From contig JAHIUW010000017.1 of the NCBI GenBank assembly GCA_018816865.1, positions 186,001 to 250,000 of the forward strand: a stretch of 64,000 bases of DNA, given 5' to 3'. Positions 43,628 through 52,966 of this stretch are shown here, one piece after another. The DNA comes from Pseudomonadota bacterium (GTDB lineage Bacteria; Desulfobacterota; Desulfovibrionia; Desulfovibrionales; Desulfovibrionaceae). The notes under the pieces are model-generated. The model was given only the letters and a program-made list of their open reading frames with translations. It was not told where the DNA came from and ran no database searches. How positions within the stretch are numbered: the first letter of the stretch is position 1; the number at the start of each line of letters is the position of its first letter. The position numbers and the translations under genes were made by a program.

Positions 43628-43658
43628 GAGACGGCTCTATAGGGGGGGGAGCCGTCTC
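43628..43658. terminator. Stem-loop 2 with G-tract loop
   Basis: GAGACGGCTC (43628-43637) pairs perfectly with GAGCCGTCTC (43649-43658); the loop again contains a long run of G. It shares GACGGCT with stem-loop 1, 12 bases away, as if one arose from the other. Confidence 0.55.
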
Positions 43659-43723
43659 ACCAGGTCTGCAGGCTTCGCAGGAGGAACGCCCGCAGACCAA
43701 ATAGTATAACTGGAGCAACCCGG

Positions 43724-43966
43724 CTACATGGTCCGGAACGATGGCCCTTCTTGCAGCAGGGGGTCCCGGGAGCTACGCACACAGCCGACCTCGTCAAAAC
43801 CCCGCAACAGGGGGGCCAGATAGATCCACTGCCTGGCGTTGCACTCCGGACAGTCTTCGGTGTCGTGGACGGTCCAGCAGACAGTGCACAGTCGTGCGGC
43901 TTCCAAGGAAACTCCGCCGTAAACGGCCTTTTGTGCCAGATTCAGGATGTTGGTTGCGGTACTCAT
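43724..43966 (-). CDS. Small zinc-ribbon-like protein of unknown function
   Basis: An 80-residue protein with two CxxC pairs, CTVC (27-30) and CPEC (39-42), spaced like a zinc ribbon or rubredoxin knuckle. The N-terminal 25 residues look helical. After the ribbon comes an aromatic WIYLAPLLRGFDEV. There is no signal peptide. The ATG is preceded by AGAGGGTAAG, and a sigma-54-like promoter ends about 25 bases upstream. It lies between a sigma-54 activator gene and the exported acetolactate decarboxylase gene, all on the minus strand. The function is not known; metal binding is inferred. Confidence 0.6.
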   Translation of the reverse strand: MSTATNILNLAQKAVYGGVSLEAARLCTVCWTVHDTEDCPECNARQWIYLAPLLRGFDEVGCVRSSRDPLLQEGPSFRTM

Positions 43967-43989
43967 TTTCTTACCCTCTGCCCCATATT

Positions 43990-44005
43990 ATCAAGATGCG
44001 TACCA
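43990..44005 (-). promoter_or_regulatory. Candidate sigma-54 promoter
   Basis: On the minus strand TGGTACGCATCTTGAT (44005-43990) matches TGGCACG-N4-TTGC with GG at -24 and TTG at -12; the C of the -12 GC is A. A start near 43980 gives a 14-base leader holding the ribosome site of the 43724-43966 gene. A sigma-54 activator gene ends about 190 bases upstream. Confidence 0.4.
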
Positions 44006-44198
44006 CTTCCGCAGATGCGCGAGGAGTTTTGCAGATATCTTAAAAAACCGGGGTGATGAGAAAAAGACAGGGAGTGAGGTGTGGGTGCAGGGCGTCCCCC
44101 AGGACGCAAAACTGTCTACGTGAACAGGATTTGTCCAATGCAGAGAGACACACTGCGCGAGTTCGTCTAACAAAATCAGACAAGCTCACAGGGGGGAC

Positions 44199-45665
44199 TC
44201 AGTGCAGGCGCTTGATGTCGTGCTTTTGCAGAATCTGGTACAGACGCGCCCGGGAGACACCTGCGATCTCACAGGATTCCCTGATATTTCCATGGGTAAA
44301 CGCCAGGAGCCGCTTAAAATAATCCTGCTCGGCATGGCCCACGGCCCGTTCTCGATAAACGCTCCAGCTCTCCTGAGATCCTGGCTGCGACGGGTCCCCA
44401 CCTTGAGCGGCCTCAACCCGGGACGGAAGAGAAGCCGAATCGGCCCCGTCAACGGTGCCGGGATAGGGCTTGCTGGGCCCTTCGCGATTGACCAGGGTCC
44501 GGGCGTAACTGACCCGCACATTCTCGGGAAGATGGGTCAAAAACAGGGTCCTGTCCGCATGGGCCGTTGCCAGGGAGCGCTCAAGACAATTCACCAGCTC
44601 ACGCACGTTCCCCGGCCAAGGATACGATGCCAGGGCGTGCACGAATTCCGGGGAAAAGCCCTTGGCCTGGAACCGCCCCTGACTGGTCATCCGGGCCATG
44701 TGCACACTGACGATCTCCTCGATATCCTCCACACGCTCCCTGAGCGGCGGCACCTCGATGGAGAAGGACCGGATGCGGTACAACAAATCCTTGCGGAACT
44801 CGCCCCGCTCCACCATCTCATCCAGGTGGCGGTTGGTGGCTGCCACCAACCGAAAGTCACTGCCCAGTTCATTTTTGCTGCCCACGGGTCGGAAGGTGTG
44901 CCCCTCCAGCACCCGTAAAAAGGAGCGCTGCATGGCAAACGGCAGTTCACCCACCTCGTCCAGAAACAAGGTGCCCCCGTTGGCCAGCATGACCAGTCCA
45001 TCCCGGGCCTTTTCCGCCCCGGTGAACGCCCCCTTGACGTGTCCGAAAAGGATGGACTCCACTAGGTTTTCAGGCAGGGAGGCGCAGTCCACGACCACGA
45101 ACGGTTTCGTCGCGCGCGGACTGTTGGCGTGAATGGCCCTGGCGAACAGTTCCTTGCCCGTCCCCGTTTCTCCGGTGATGAGCACACTGGCCCCGCTCTC
45201 CCCGGCCATGGCCACGGTGGACAGCAAGGCCCGGATCAACGGACTCGAACCAGCGATCCCCTCACGGCGCACGGCCTTCTTCACGGCCGACCCGTGCCGT
45301 TCCCCCCGATACTTCAAGGCGCGTTCCAGAGGGCCCAGCACCCCGTCCAGGTCCAGGGGCTTGGCCACGAAATCCCAGGCCCCTTCACGCATGGCCCTTT
45401 CGGCCACATGGGTCTCGCCGGCACCGGTGATGATGACCACCTCGGGGCGACCCGGTGCTTCCTTGAGTTGGGGCAAAAGATCCAGCCCCATGCCGTCGGA
45501 CAGGTACACATCCTGAAAGACCACATCGAACCGCCCGGACAGGGCCTTGGCCAGCCCAGCCCGCAGTGAGTGTGCCGAGTCACAACTGTGCCCGACGTCC
45601 TGAACGATATCTGTGATCATCTCGCAGATCATTTGGTCGTCATCGATCACCAGGACATTCGCCAT
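44199..45665 (-). CDS. Sigma-54-dependent response regulator, NtrC family
   Basis: A 488-residue activator. The receiver (1-120) has Asp8-Asp9-Asp10, acceptor Asp52 in FQDVYL, Thr80 and Lys102. The AAA+ domain has Walker A GETGTGKE (165-172), the sigma-54 contact loop GAFTGA (212-217), Walker B GTLFLDE (231-237) and YPWPGNVREL. A linker of about 60 residues rich in Pro, Ser and Gly leads to a Fis-type helix-turn-helix at the C-terminus (NIRESCEIAGVSRARLYQIL). All parts for activating a sigma-54 promoter are present. The kinase gene ends 3 bases upstream, so the pair is one operon. A sigma-54-like site lies just downstream at 43990-44005. Confidence 0.93.
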   Translation of the reverse strand: MANVLVIDDDQMICEMITDIVQDVGHSCDSAHSLRAGLAKALSGRFDVVFQDVYLSDGMGLDLLPQLKEAPGRPEVVIITGAGETHVAERAMREGAWDFVAKPLDLDGVLGPLERALKYRGERHGSAVKKAVRREGIAGSSPLIRALLSTVAMAGESGASVLITGETGTGKELFARAIHANSPRATKPFVVVDCASLPENLVESILFGHVKGAFTGAEKARDGLVMLANGGTLFLDEVGELPFAMQRSFLRVLEGHTFRPVGSKNELGSDFRLVAATNRHLDEMVERGEFRKDLLYRIRSFSIEVPPLRERVEDIEEIVSVHMARMTSQGRFQAKGFSPEFVHALASYPWPGNVRELVNCLERSLATAHADRTLFLTHLPENVRVSYARTLVNREGPSKPYPGTVDGADSASLPSRVEAAQGGDPSQPGSQESWSVYRERAVGHAEQDYFKRLLAFTHGNIRESCEIAGVSRARLYQILQKHDIKRLH

Positions 45666-45668
45666 CTG

Positions 45669-46853
45669 CTACTCCCCTGCCTGCGGCAGACAGACCGTCA
45701 GCGCCGAGCCGAGCCCCGGCTCGCTTTCCAGCCCGATCCAACCGCCATAGCTCTGGATGATGCCATGCACCACGGCCAGGCCCATGCCGGTCCCCTCGCC
45801 CGAGGCCTTGGTGGTAAAGAACGGGTCAAAGGCCCGGCTGCGCACCACCTCGCCCATGCCGCACCCCGTGTCGCGGACCTCCAGCTTCACACAGGTGCAA
45901 TCCTGATCGCCGACCTCGATCTGCCTATCGAACATCGGCAGACAGACCGCGGCCTCGGGGTCCGCCTGAGAACCCATGACCAGACTGACACTCAGCAGGC
46001 CTCCGCCCTGGACCATGGAGTCCGCGGCATTCTTGAGCAGATTCAGAACGACCTGGTGCATCTGGGTGGAGTCGACCTTGACCAGACACGGTCCCTCGGG
46101 CAACGAAACTTCGGTGCGCACCCCGGTTGGCAGCGAGGGTGACAGCATGTCCAGAACCTCCAGAACGAGAGGGCCAAGGTCCACGGACGCCAGATCCACT
46201 CCCGCCGGCCGACTGAACTCCAGGAGTTGCTGCACCAGATTCTTGGCTCTGCGTCCAGCCTTATGGATACGGTCAAACATCTTGTGCAGGGGGTCCGCGT
46301 CATTCACTTTGGAGAGCCCCATCTCGGAATAACCGATAATGGCCGACAGGATATTGTTGAAATCGTGGGCAATGCCGCTGGCGAGCGTACCCACAGCCTC
46401 CAGCTTCTGGGCCTGGCGCAGACGCTGTTCGCTGATCCTGAGCTTCTCTTCCATGCCGCTCTTGTAGAGGGCGGTCTCCACGGTGATCCGCAAATCCGTC
46501 TGGTCAAAAGGCTTGATCAGATAGCCATAAGGAGCCGTGGGCTTGACCCGGGCCAGGGTCTCGTCGTCCGTGTAGGCCGTGGAAAAAACGATGGGAATGT
46601 GACTCTGGCGACGGATCTCGGCTGCGGCCTCGGTTCCATCCATATCGCCGGCAAGCATGATGTCCATGACCACCAAGTCCGGCCGCTCGCGCAGAGCACG
46701 CTCCACGGCTTCCTCTCCCGTTGATACGACACCGAGCACCTCATAGCCAAGGCCCTTGAGACTCAGCTCAATTTCCTTGCCGATGATGGCCTCGTCCTCA
46801 ACGATAAGAATTCTGCCGTGATCCATACGCGTATCCTTGAACATCCCGGTCAT
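45669..46853 (-). CDS. Sensor histidine kinase with N-terminal receiver domain
   Basis: A 394-residue soluble kinase. The receiver comes first (14-130: Glu19-Asp20, acceptor Asp64 in VVMDIML, Lys114 in LIKPF). The kinase core then has His163 in [20 protein letters not shown], the DTGCGMG box and [13 protein letters not shown]. There is no membrane segment or PAS domain, so its input is probably phosphorylation of its receiver by another kinase, making it a relay. It is co-transcribed with the NtrC-type regulator. The ATG at 46853 (AGGGAAC upstream) is chosen; ATGs at 46844 and 46826 are alternatives. Confidence 0.88.
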   Translation of the reverse strand: MTGMFKDTRMDHGRILIVEDEAIIGKEIELSLKGLGYEVLGVVSTGEEAVERALRERPDLVVMDIMLAGDMDGTEAAAEIRRQSHIPIVFSTAYTDDETLARVKPTAPYGYLIKPFDQTDLRITVETALYKSGMEEKLRISEQRLRQAQKLEAVGTLASGIAHDFNNILSAIIGYSEMGLSKVNDADPLHKMFDRIHKAGRRAKNLVQQLLEFSRPAGVDLASVDLGPLVLEVLDMLSPSLPTGVRTEVSLPEGPCLVKVDSTQMHQVVLNLLKNAADSMVQGGGLLSVSLVMGSQADPEAAVCLPMFDRQIEVGDQDCTCVKLEVRDTGCGMGEVVRSRAFDPFFTTKASGEGTGMGLAVVHGIIQSYGGWIGLESEPGLGSALTVCLPQAGE

Positions 46854-47042
46854 GTTCCCTGTCAAATTAAACTATACATAGCAAATTAGACTGGAATGTA
46901 AAAGGAATCAGGCGCATCACGAGTCGCAGGCGCGTTGACTGGCTATCCCCCCGAACCACTTGAGCAAGTCTGCACGAAGCTGTATGACAGGGCTGTCCGC
47001 CCCACCGCAGGGCGGTTATCACTACAACCTGACGAGGAAAGA

Positions 47043-47384
47043 ATGAAAAACGGAACCACCTCCTACGAGGGCTGGATCTTCGGCATCGGCGAATGGCAGT
47101 ACAGCAAACTCAGCAAGCTTCTCAAGAGCGCGTTTCCCGAGGTCTCCTACCAGTACCTCGAAGAGAATACCGGCACGGTCTGGATTTCCGGTCCGGCGCC
47201 CATGTTTGAGGAAGACGAAGACAACCTGCTGGCCACCTTCGACCTTGTGGCCGACCAGATCGACGCAACGGGCAAGGGCCTGCTCCTGGCCCGTAAATGG
47301 GACCACCATGGCAACGTCGAATTGAAAGCCTACCAGTTCGGGCCCAGCACCTGGTCCCAAAAGGAACTCCAACTGGGTGACTAA
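47043..47384 (+). CDS. Hypothetical small protein
   Basis: A 113-residue soluble acidic protein with no recognised domain. It has aromatic-rich segments (SYEGWIFGIGEWQYSKL near the start, VWISGPAPMFEEDEDN in the middle) and no cysteine. GAGGAAAG precedes the ATG at 47043, and the coding pattern agrees with neighbouring genes, so it is likely real. An ATG at 46935 in the same frame has no ribosome site. It is divergent from the kinase gene and 57 bases upstream of the DUF4139 gene, possibly in the same operon. Confidence 0.65.
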   Translation: MKNGTTSYEGWIFGIGEWQYSKLSKLLKSAFPEVSYQYLEENTGTVWISGPAPMFEEDEDNLLATFDLVADQIDATGKGLLLARKWDHHGNVELKAYQFGPSTWSQKELQLGD

Positions 47385-47441
47385 CTGCGGCATCCATACC
47401 GCAAGGTCCGCCCGGCACTCATGACTCGAGGGAGGTGCCCC

Positions 47442-48986
47442 ATGACGACTCTGGAACGCGCATTGGCCGCAACTTTCCTGATTTGCCTGATCCTGACGCC
47501 GCAGGCGGCGTCCGCACGACCTGTGGCCGTGACCCTGTACCCCGACTCAGGGGTCGTCACCGAACGAGCCACAGTACAGCTCACCTCCCTGGCGGGCCGA
47601 ATGGAGGCCACACTGACCTTGCCCGCAGCGGCGGACCCAGCAAGCCTGCGCATCTTCCCGCCCACGGGCTCCGACCTCCTCCCCGCTGACGTCTCCATCC
47701 GCAGCGTTGAACGGCGCGACGAGGGGCGCATCAAGATGGTGGGGGACAAACTGGACCAGGCCAAGGCCAAACGCCAGGAGCTGACGGACAAACACGTGGC
47801 CCACGAAGGGGCGGCGGCTTACTGGCGGTCCATCACAGGCAAGGAAGGTCCCAAGGCCTCCGATGCGGCGGTCATGGCCCTGGCCGTGCGCCAGGGCCTG
47901 ACCTCCGAGCTTGCGGCGGCCTCGGCCCTGACCCGCGACATCAAGACCTTGGACAAAGAAATCAGGGAGCTGGAAGAGGAGCTGGGTCGCCTGACCGGCG
48001 GCAGCGTGAGCATCCTCGTAGCCACGGTCGCCCTGACGGGCAGCCCGACCAAACAGGTCGATCTCAGCTGGTCTTATCTCCTGAATGCCGCGGGCTGGAC
48101 CTCCCGATACACTTTGAACGCCAAGCCCGAGGCGGCCCTTGTGGAATTCTCCTGGGACGCCGAACTCTGGCAGAACACCGGCAGCCCCTGGAACGACGTG
48201 GCCGTAACCCTGGCCACCGCCGAATTCAGGGGGGGACAAACCCCTCCGGATCTGCCCCCCTGGCGGATTCGACCCGATGCGCCGATCATGCGCAAGGCCG
48301 CACAAATGTTCAACAGCGACGCACCGCAAGAGGCTCTGACCATGATGGCGGGGGCATCGCCAACGCCCGTGGTCCGTAGCCAGGGGCACATCTTCGATTC
48401 CTTCGATGCCGGCCGCGCCACCCTGGAGTCCGGCAGCCGCAAACGACTCTCCATGGAACGGGCCGCGTGGAAAGCCGAATACGACTACCTCGTCCGCCCG
48501 GCAGTGGGACCGGGGGCCTATACCCGTGCGGCCCTCAAGTTCGACGCAGCCCCCAAATACCCCCAGGGACCCGCCGCCTTTCTCCTGGATTCGGCCCTGG
48601 TCCGCAAGGCGGACTTCTCGCTCTATGACAAGCAATTCGAGCTGTTCTTTGGTGCCGATCCCCAGGTCAAGGTGCAGTTCATCCCCCTGGTTCGCCAGTC
48701 CGGTGAATCCGGATTCCTGAGTTCCAAGAAATCCCACGTCTGGGATTGGCGGGTGTCCATCGACAATGCCAAGGCCGTTCCCGTGTCCCTGCGCCTTGAA
48801 GAACGTATCCCCCAGATCGGTGACGAACGCATCGAACTGGAAAAACGACTGCCCGGCGCCGAGGAAGAACAAGGCGGACTGGCCATCTGGACACTCAAGC
48901 TGCCTCCCGGCCAGAAAACCACCCTGGAATACGGCTACAGCGTCACCTACCCCAAGGAAATGAACCTGGATTTCGGAGGCCGCTGA
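47442..48986 (+). CDS. DUF4139 / mucoidy inhibitor A-like exported protein
   Basis: A 514-residue protein with a signal peptide (about 1-26, ending ASARP). The N-terminal domain (VTLYPDSGVVTERATVQL) fits DUF4140. A coiled-coil stretch (about 95-180) with heptad-like Leu and Glu, including a DKEIRELEEELGRL segment, follows. The DUF4139 core starts near WSYLLNAAGWTSRYTLNAKPEAALVEFSWDAEL, a characteristic phrase of the family. The role is unknown; members are periplasmic or surface proteins. GGGAGGTG precedes the ATG at 47442. A perfect 17-bp stem-loop follows 8 bases after the stop. Confidence 0.8.
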   Translation: MTTLERALAATFLICLILTPQAASARPVAVTLYPDSGVVTERATVQLTSLAGRMEATLTLPAAADPASLRIFPPTGSDLLPADVSIRSVERRDEGRIKMVGDKLDQAKAKRQELTDKHVAHEGAAAYWRSITGKEGPKASDAAVMALAVRQGLTSELAAASALTRDIKTLDKEIRELEEELGRLTGGSVSILVATVALTGSPTKQVDLSWSYLLNAAGWTSRYTLNAKPEAALVEFSWDAELWQNTGSPWNDVAVTLATAEFRGGQTPPDLPPWRIRPDAPIMRKAAQMFNSDAPQEALTMMAGASPTPVVRSQGHIFDSFDAGRATLESGSRKRLSMERAAWKAEYDYLVRPAVGPGAYTRAALKFDAAPKYPQGPAAFLLDSALVRKADFSLYDKQFELFFGADPQVKVQFIPLVRQSGESGFLSSKKSHVWDWRVSIDNAKAVPVSLRLEERIPQIGDERIELEKRLPGAEEEQGGLAIWTLKLPPGQKTTLEYGYSVTYPKEMNLDFGGR

Positions 48987-48994
48987 GCCGTGAC

Positions 48995-49037
48995 TCCTCC
49001 ATGGATTCGACTTGCTCACGGTCGAATCCATGGAGGA
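48995..49037. repeat. Perfect 17-bp inverted repeat (stem-loop)
   Basis: TCCTCCATGGATTCGAC (48995-49011) and GTCGAATCCATGGAGGA (49021-49037) are perfect inverted copies around a 9-base loop. It lies 8 bases past the DUF4139 stop. No T run follows, so it may be a terminator of unusual type or an mRNA-protecting stem. Confidence 0.75.
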
Positions 49038-49062
49038 TACCCTACCTATCTGCTCGGAATAA

Positions 49063-49092
49063 TTCCACTTTTTACAGATAAGTTCCACTTTT
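49063..49092. repeat. Direct repeat TTCCACTTTT x2, 20-bp period
   Basis: Two exact copies of TTCCACTTTT (49063-49072 and 49083-49092) start 20 bases apart, two turns of the helix. They may be a tandem protein-binding site or the remains of an insertion-sequence end. Confidence 0.45.
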
Positions 49093-49364
49093 GATGGACG
49101 ATTTGTCTACCCGGAATGGACCCCCTCGTGCCCAAGGCGAAGCCCCATCGCTAACCACCTGAAATATCTAACCATAGAATTTATATATTTTGGAATATTT
49201 TTTGTAACATCCCCGTGATAGAGCTGGATAAGTTTCCGCACAAGGCACCTCTATCAGCCTGGATTCACCTGAACCAAGAATCGAAAAACCGATCACGCAG
49301 GTCAGGTACACCCATCCCTGTTTTCGCGTCCTTGCAAACGGCATCACAAAAAGGGAGTTAGCAA

Positions 49365-51368
49365 ATGTTCAAAGACATGAGACTCGGTCTGAAACTGGCC
49401 CTGGGGTTTACCGTGGTCCTCGTTCTGACAGCCCTTGTGGCCGGGGTTGGCCTGAGCGGGATGAGCTCCGTGCGCGACCGCGTCGCCAAGACCAGCGAGG
49501 TCAATCTCATCGTCAAGGACATCAAGGATGCCCGCCTGCAGGAAAAGAATTTCATGCTGCGCAAGGACCAGGCTTCCATCGACGGGCAGGCCAAGTTCAT
49601 TGAGTCGCTCACATCCAGGGCCAGCGAACTGAAGGCTCTGTTCAATGATCCTGCGAATAAGAATCAGATCGATCAGATCCTGGACAAGGTCAATACCTAT
49701 AAAAACGCCTTTGGCCGGTACGTCAGCCTGGAAAAACAACGCACCGAGCTGCTCACCACACTGGGTACCGTTGCCAAGCAGGCCCTGGAGGAGATCGAGG
49801 CCGTTCGCGCAGGACAAAAACAGCAACTGGCTGATCTTCGCCTCCAAGCCAACGCCCCCAGGGCGGCCGTGGACGACAAACTGTCCAAGGCCGACAACGC
49901 CAACCGGATGGTCAAGCTCTTCTTGAACGCCCGCATCAAGGCCCTCTACTACATGTGGAACAACCAGGAATCCGCCTATACGGAGACCCAGGGCTTCATC
50001 AACGAAACCCTGGCCCTGGTCACCACTGAACGCGCCAAGTATCACCAGACAGAAAACATCGCCCAACTGGACAGCATCACAGCTGGTCTGCGCAAATACT
50101 CCAAAGCCATGGACGATTATCACATGGCCGTGTTGGCCCAGGTCACAGCCAATCAAGTCATGGTCAAGTCCGCGCACGAGGCCCAGGGCGTGTGCGAAAC
50201 CGCCCGCATGGATCAAGCGGCCACGATGGAGGCCGAGATCCAGAACAGTAATTTGATGATCCTCATCGGGGCGGCCATCGCGCTGATCATCGGCGTCCTC
50301 GCCGCCTGGACCATCACCCGGGCCATCACCGGCCCCGTGCGCCAGGGCGTGGCCTTTGCCCAGGCCATTGCCGCAGGGGACCTGACCGCCACCGTGGACG
50401 TCGACCAGAAGGACGAAATCGGACAACTGGCCGAGGCCCTGAAACAGATGGTGGCCAAGCTGGCGGGGGTGGTCGGGGATGTTCAATCCGCCGGCGAGAA
50501 CGTGGCCTCCGGTTCCGAAGAGCTGTCTGCCTCCTCCGAAAGCCTCTCCCAGGGGGCCACGGAGCAGGCCGCCAGTGTGGAGGAAATCTCCTCCTCCATG
50601 GAGCAGATGGCTGCCAACATCCGCCAGAACGCCGAGAACGCCCAGACGACTGAGCGCATTGCCGTGCAGTCGGCAACGGATGCCGAATCCGGCGGCAAGG
50701 CCGTGACCGATACGGTGCGGGCCATGAAGGAGATCGCCAGCAAGATCACCATCATCGAGGAGATCGCCCGCCAGACCAACCTTCTGGCCCTGAACGCGGC
50801 CATCGAGGCCGCCCGGGCCGGCGAACACGGCAAGGGTTTTGCCGTGGTGGCCGCCGAGGTCCGCAAACTGGCCGAACGTAGCGGCAGTGCCGCCTCCGAG
50901 ATCAGCGAATTGTCGACCAACAGTGTCGGGATCGCTGAAAAGGCCGGAGAAATGCTTGTGAAGATGGTGCCGGACATCCGCAAGACCGCCGAACTGGTCC
51001 AGGAGATCGCCGCGTCCAGCAACGAGCAGAACTCAGGGGCCGAGCAGATCAACAAGGCCATCCAACAACTTGACCAAGTGGTCCAGCAAAATGCCTCGGC
51101 ATCCGAAGAAATGGCCTCCACCTCCGAGGAACTCTCCAGTCAGGCCGTCCAGATGCAAGAGACCATCGGTTTCTTCAGGCTGCACAGCAGCGCCCGGGGC
51201 TCCAGCGCCCCCCGTCGTGTTGTGACGGCACATGCTGCCCCGGCCAAGAAACTGCCGTCGCCAACCGTGCTGCACCGCGAAACAGACAAACAGAGCAAGC
51301 CCGTCACTGGTGGATTGTCCCTGGACATGGGGGCCGATGCGAACGACGACGAGTTCGAACGCTTCTAG
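49365..51368 (+). CDS. Methyl-accepting chemotaxis protein with HBM-type sensor
   Basis: A 667-residue transmembrane chemoreceptor. Transmembrane helix 1 is at about 10-32 and helix 2 at 297-318. The 260-residue periplasmic part is all helical with the [23 protein letters not shown] start of the helical bimodular (HBM) sensor, a class that often binds organic acids. A HAMP domain (318-370) and the signalling domain follow, with the highly conserved tip at 464-505 ([38 protein letters not shown]). The C-terminus has a flexible Ala/Pro/Lys tail ending DDEFERF, which might be a tether. CheW follows after 106 bases. Confidence 0.93.
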   Translation: MFKDMRLGLKLALGFTVVLVLTALVAGVGLSGMSSVRDRVAKTSEVNLIVKDIKDARLQEKNFMLRKDQASIDGQAKFIESLTSRASELKALFNDPANKNQIDQILDKVNTYKNAFGRYVSLEKQRTELLTTLGTVAKQALEEIEAVRAGQKQQLADLRLQANAPRAAVDDKLSKADNANRMVKLFLNARIKALYYMWNNQESAYTETQGFINETLALVTTERAKYHQTENIAQLDSITAGLRKYSKAMDDYHMAVLAQVTANQVMVKSAHEAQGVCETARMDQAATMEAEIQNSNLMILIGAAIALIIGVLAAWTITRAITGPVRQGVAFAQAIAAGDLTATVDVDQKDEIGQLAEALKQMVAKLAGVVGDVQSAGENVASGSEELSASSESLSQGATEQAASVEEISSSMEQMAANIRQNAENAQTTERIAVQSATDAESGGKAVTDTVRAMKEIASKITIIEEIARQTNLLALNAAIEAARAGEHGKGFAVVAAEVRKLAERSGSAASEISELSTNSVGIAEKAGEMLVKMVPDIRKTAELVQEIAASSNEQNSGAEQINKAIQQLDQVVQQNASASEEMASTSEELSSQAVQMQETIGFFRLHSSARGSSAPRRVVTAHAAPAKKLPSPTVLHRETDKQSKPVTGGLSLDMGADANDDEFERF

Positions 51369-51474
51369 GCTGACAGAAAACCTCGGATGAGATACGCTGT
51401 CCGAAGGTCGCACAATCCGACCCGGGCAATGCGCCACAGGGCGACACGCAACGACGAGACATGGAGCGCAGACC

Positions 51475-51981
51475 ATGAGCAATCAGCAAACCGACGAAAC
51501 CAACCAGTACCTGACGTTCAGCCTGGACAACGAGATCTTTGCGTTGGACATCACCCAGGTGCGCGAGGTCCTTGAATTGGCCACGGTCACCCGCATCCCG
51601 CGCACCCCGGAATTCATGCGCGGGGTCATCAACCTGCGGGGGCACGCCGTGCCGGTGGTGGACATGCGACGTAAATTCGGCATGCCCCCGGTGGAGGACA
51701 CCGTGGACACCTGCATCGTGATCACCGAGGTCAATCTGGGCGGCGAATCCGCCGTGATCGGCGCGCTGGTGGACTCCGTGCGCGAGGTCTTCGAGATGCT
51801 GCCCGAGGGCATCGAACCCGCGCCACGCATGGGCATGTCCATCCGCACGGACTTCATCCACGGCATGGGCAAACAGAACGACAACTTTGTCATCATCTTG
51901 GACATCAACCGCATCTTCTCCTCCGAAGAACTCGCGGTGCTTTCCGCCACGGACGATCAGGAAGCCGCGGAAGCCGTCTAG
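51475..51981 (+). CDS. cheW: Chemotaxis coupling protein CheW
   Basis: A 168-residue CheW, the adaptor that links receptors to the kinase CheA. The family pattern is clear: YLTFSLDNEIFALDITQVREVLEL, TRIPRTPEFMRGVINLRGHAVPVVDMRRKFGM and the later GALVDSVREVFEM and FVIILDINRIFSSEEL. It probably serves the receptor encoded just upstream. A strong terminator follows. Confidence 0.95.
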   Translation: MSNQQTDETNQYLTFSLDNEIFALDITQVREVLELATVTRIPRTPEFMRGVINLRGHAVPVVDMRRKFGMPPVEDTVDTCIVITEVNLGGESAVIGALVDSVREVFEMLPEGIEPAPRMGMSIRTDFIHGMGKQNDNFVIILDINRIFSSEELAVLSATDDQEAAEAV

Positions 51982-52003
51982 GTCTCACCCTCACCCCACA
52001 AAA

Positions 52004-52028
52004 AAGGGCGGCCCTCAGGGCCGCCCTT
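52004..52028. terminator. Bidirectional terminator after cheW
   Basis: AAGGGCGGCCCT (52004-52015) and AGGGCCGCCCTT (52017-52028) form a compact GC-rich stem with A run before and T-rich sequence after, so it can stop both cheW and the convergent Dabb gene. Confidence 0.8.
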
Positions 52029-52052
52029 CATTTTCACAACCCTCTTTCAAGG

Positions 52053-52355
52053 CTAGCATTCATAATCCGTGGCACGCCGTTCGGCGGCCACGGCCTTGAT
52101 GAAGGCCACGCACTTCTGATGCTCGGGATGGGCCTGATAGGCATCCATCTCGGCAAGATTATTAAACTCGCTGTACAGACAGACGTCGCAGCAGGTCTCG
52201 GACGCAACCACGTTGATCCCCACTTCCAGCTTCAGCACGCCGGGCACCTTAGCAGGCAGGGCTTCCAGAATCTCTTTCATCTTCTTGGCGTTCTCGGCCT
52301 TGGTTCCACCTTCGGCCTCGTCCTTCAAGCGCCACATGACGATATGCTTGAGCAT
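52053..52355 (-). CDS. Dabb (stress-responsive alpha/beta barrel) domain protein
   Basis: A 100-residue protein matching the Dabb family, small dimeric alpha/beta barrels of unclear function. The start MLKHIVMWRLKDEA and the later DVCLYSEFNNLAEMDAYQAHPEHQKCVAFIK are the family's typical segments. It is cytoplasmic. It lies 19 bases after the thioesterase gene on the minus strand and probably shares its transcript. Confidence 0.88.
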   Translation of the reverse strand: MLKHIVMWRLKDEAEGGTKAENAKKMKEILEALPAKVPGVLKLEVGINVVASETCCDVCLYSEFNNLAEMDAYQAHPEHQKCVAFIKAVAAERRATDYEC

Positions 52356-52374
52356 CTATCCCTCTCCTCTCAGT

Positions 52375-52890
52375 TCAGATTCCATCGGATTTGCATTCAC
52401 TCCCCCCCTCCTGGGAACAGCGCTCGCGAGCCTTTTCAGCCATACGCGCCTTGCGGCGGTCCTTGGCTTCGCGCCAGCGACGCTTCTCGCCCTCGGTTTC
52501 CAGGATCAGCGGAGCTATGGGCGTGGGCCGTCCATTCTCGCCCAGAGCCACAAATGTCAGATACGCTGAATTGGTGTAGCGGACTTCGCCGGTGAACAGA
52601 TTCTCGGCCTCCACGCGTACGCCGACCTCCATGGATGTCGTGCCCACATAATTCAGGCAGGCCTTGAAGGTCACCAACTCTCCCACATAGACAGGGGCCA
52701 AAAAATCCATGCGGTCCAGGGAGGCCGTGACCACATTGCCCCGGGCGTGGCGCATGGCCACGGTGCCTGCCGCCGTATCGATATACTTAAGAATCACGCC
52801 GCCGTGCACGTTGCCCGCGGGGTTGGCGTCTTGGGGCAGCACCCGCTGCGAGAGGGTGATGCACGATTCCTTGCTGGTCTTACCCTTCAT
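52375..52890 (-). CDS. Hotdog-fold acyl-CoA thioesterase (YciA-like)
   Basis: A 171-residue thioesterase that releases CoA from acyl-CoA. The hotdog signature LPQDANPAGNVHGGVILKYID (about 18-38), with the catalytic Asp38, is followed by the DRMDFLAPVYVGELVTF strand pair. The C-terminal 40 residues are highly charged and unlike YciA. AGGAGGG lies before the ATG at 52890; a longer frame has no homology. It is located between the oxidase homologue and the Dabb gene on the minus strand. Confidence 0.9.
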   Translation of the reverse strand: MKGKTSKESCITLSQRVLPQDANPAGNVHGGVILKYIDTAAGTVAMRHARGNVVTASLDRMDFLAPVYVGELVTFKACLNYVGTTSMEVGVRVEAENLFTGEVRYTNSAYLTFVALGENGRPTPIAPLILETEGEKRRWREAKDRRKARMAEKARERCSQEGGSECKSDGI

Positions 52891-52966
52891 GGCCGGCCCT
52901 CCTGGGGGTTCAGTTCGTCCGCCATCCCCGCACCCAAACAATCACACGCAGTCTGCCGCCGGGAAA

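Larger units (their letters stand above)
48987..49364. other. Intergenic region before the chemoreceptor gene
   Basis: A 378-base non-coding stretch. It holds a perfect 17-bp stem-loop at 48995-49037 and two copies of TTCCACTTTT at 49063 and 49083 (listed separately). Next come a very AT-rich segment (49160-49210) and a weak sigma-28-like pair, TAAC (49205-49208) and CTGGATAA (49224-49231), 15 bases apart. The latter could drive the MCP, as in other flagellated bacteria, but matches only in part. Confidence 0.4.

Noticed and set aside
49160-49231. Sigma-28 or sigma-54 promoter for the chemoreceptor
   Set aside because: TAAC-N15-CTGGATAA and TGGAATATTTTTTGTA each miss key consensus positions; kept only as a note in the intergenic entry.
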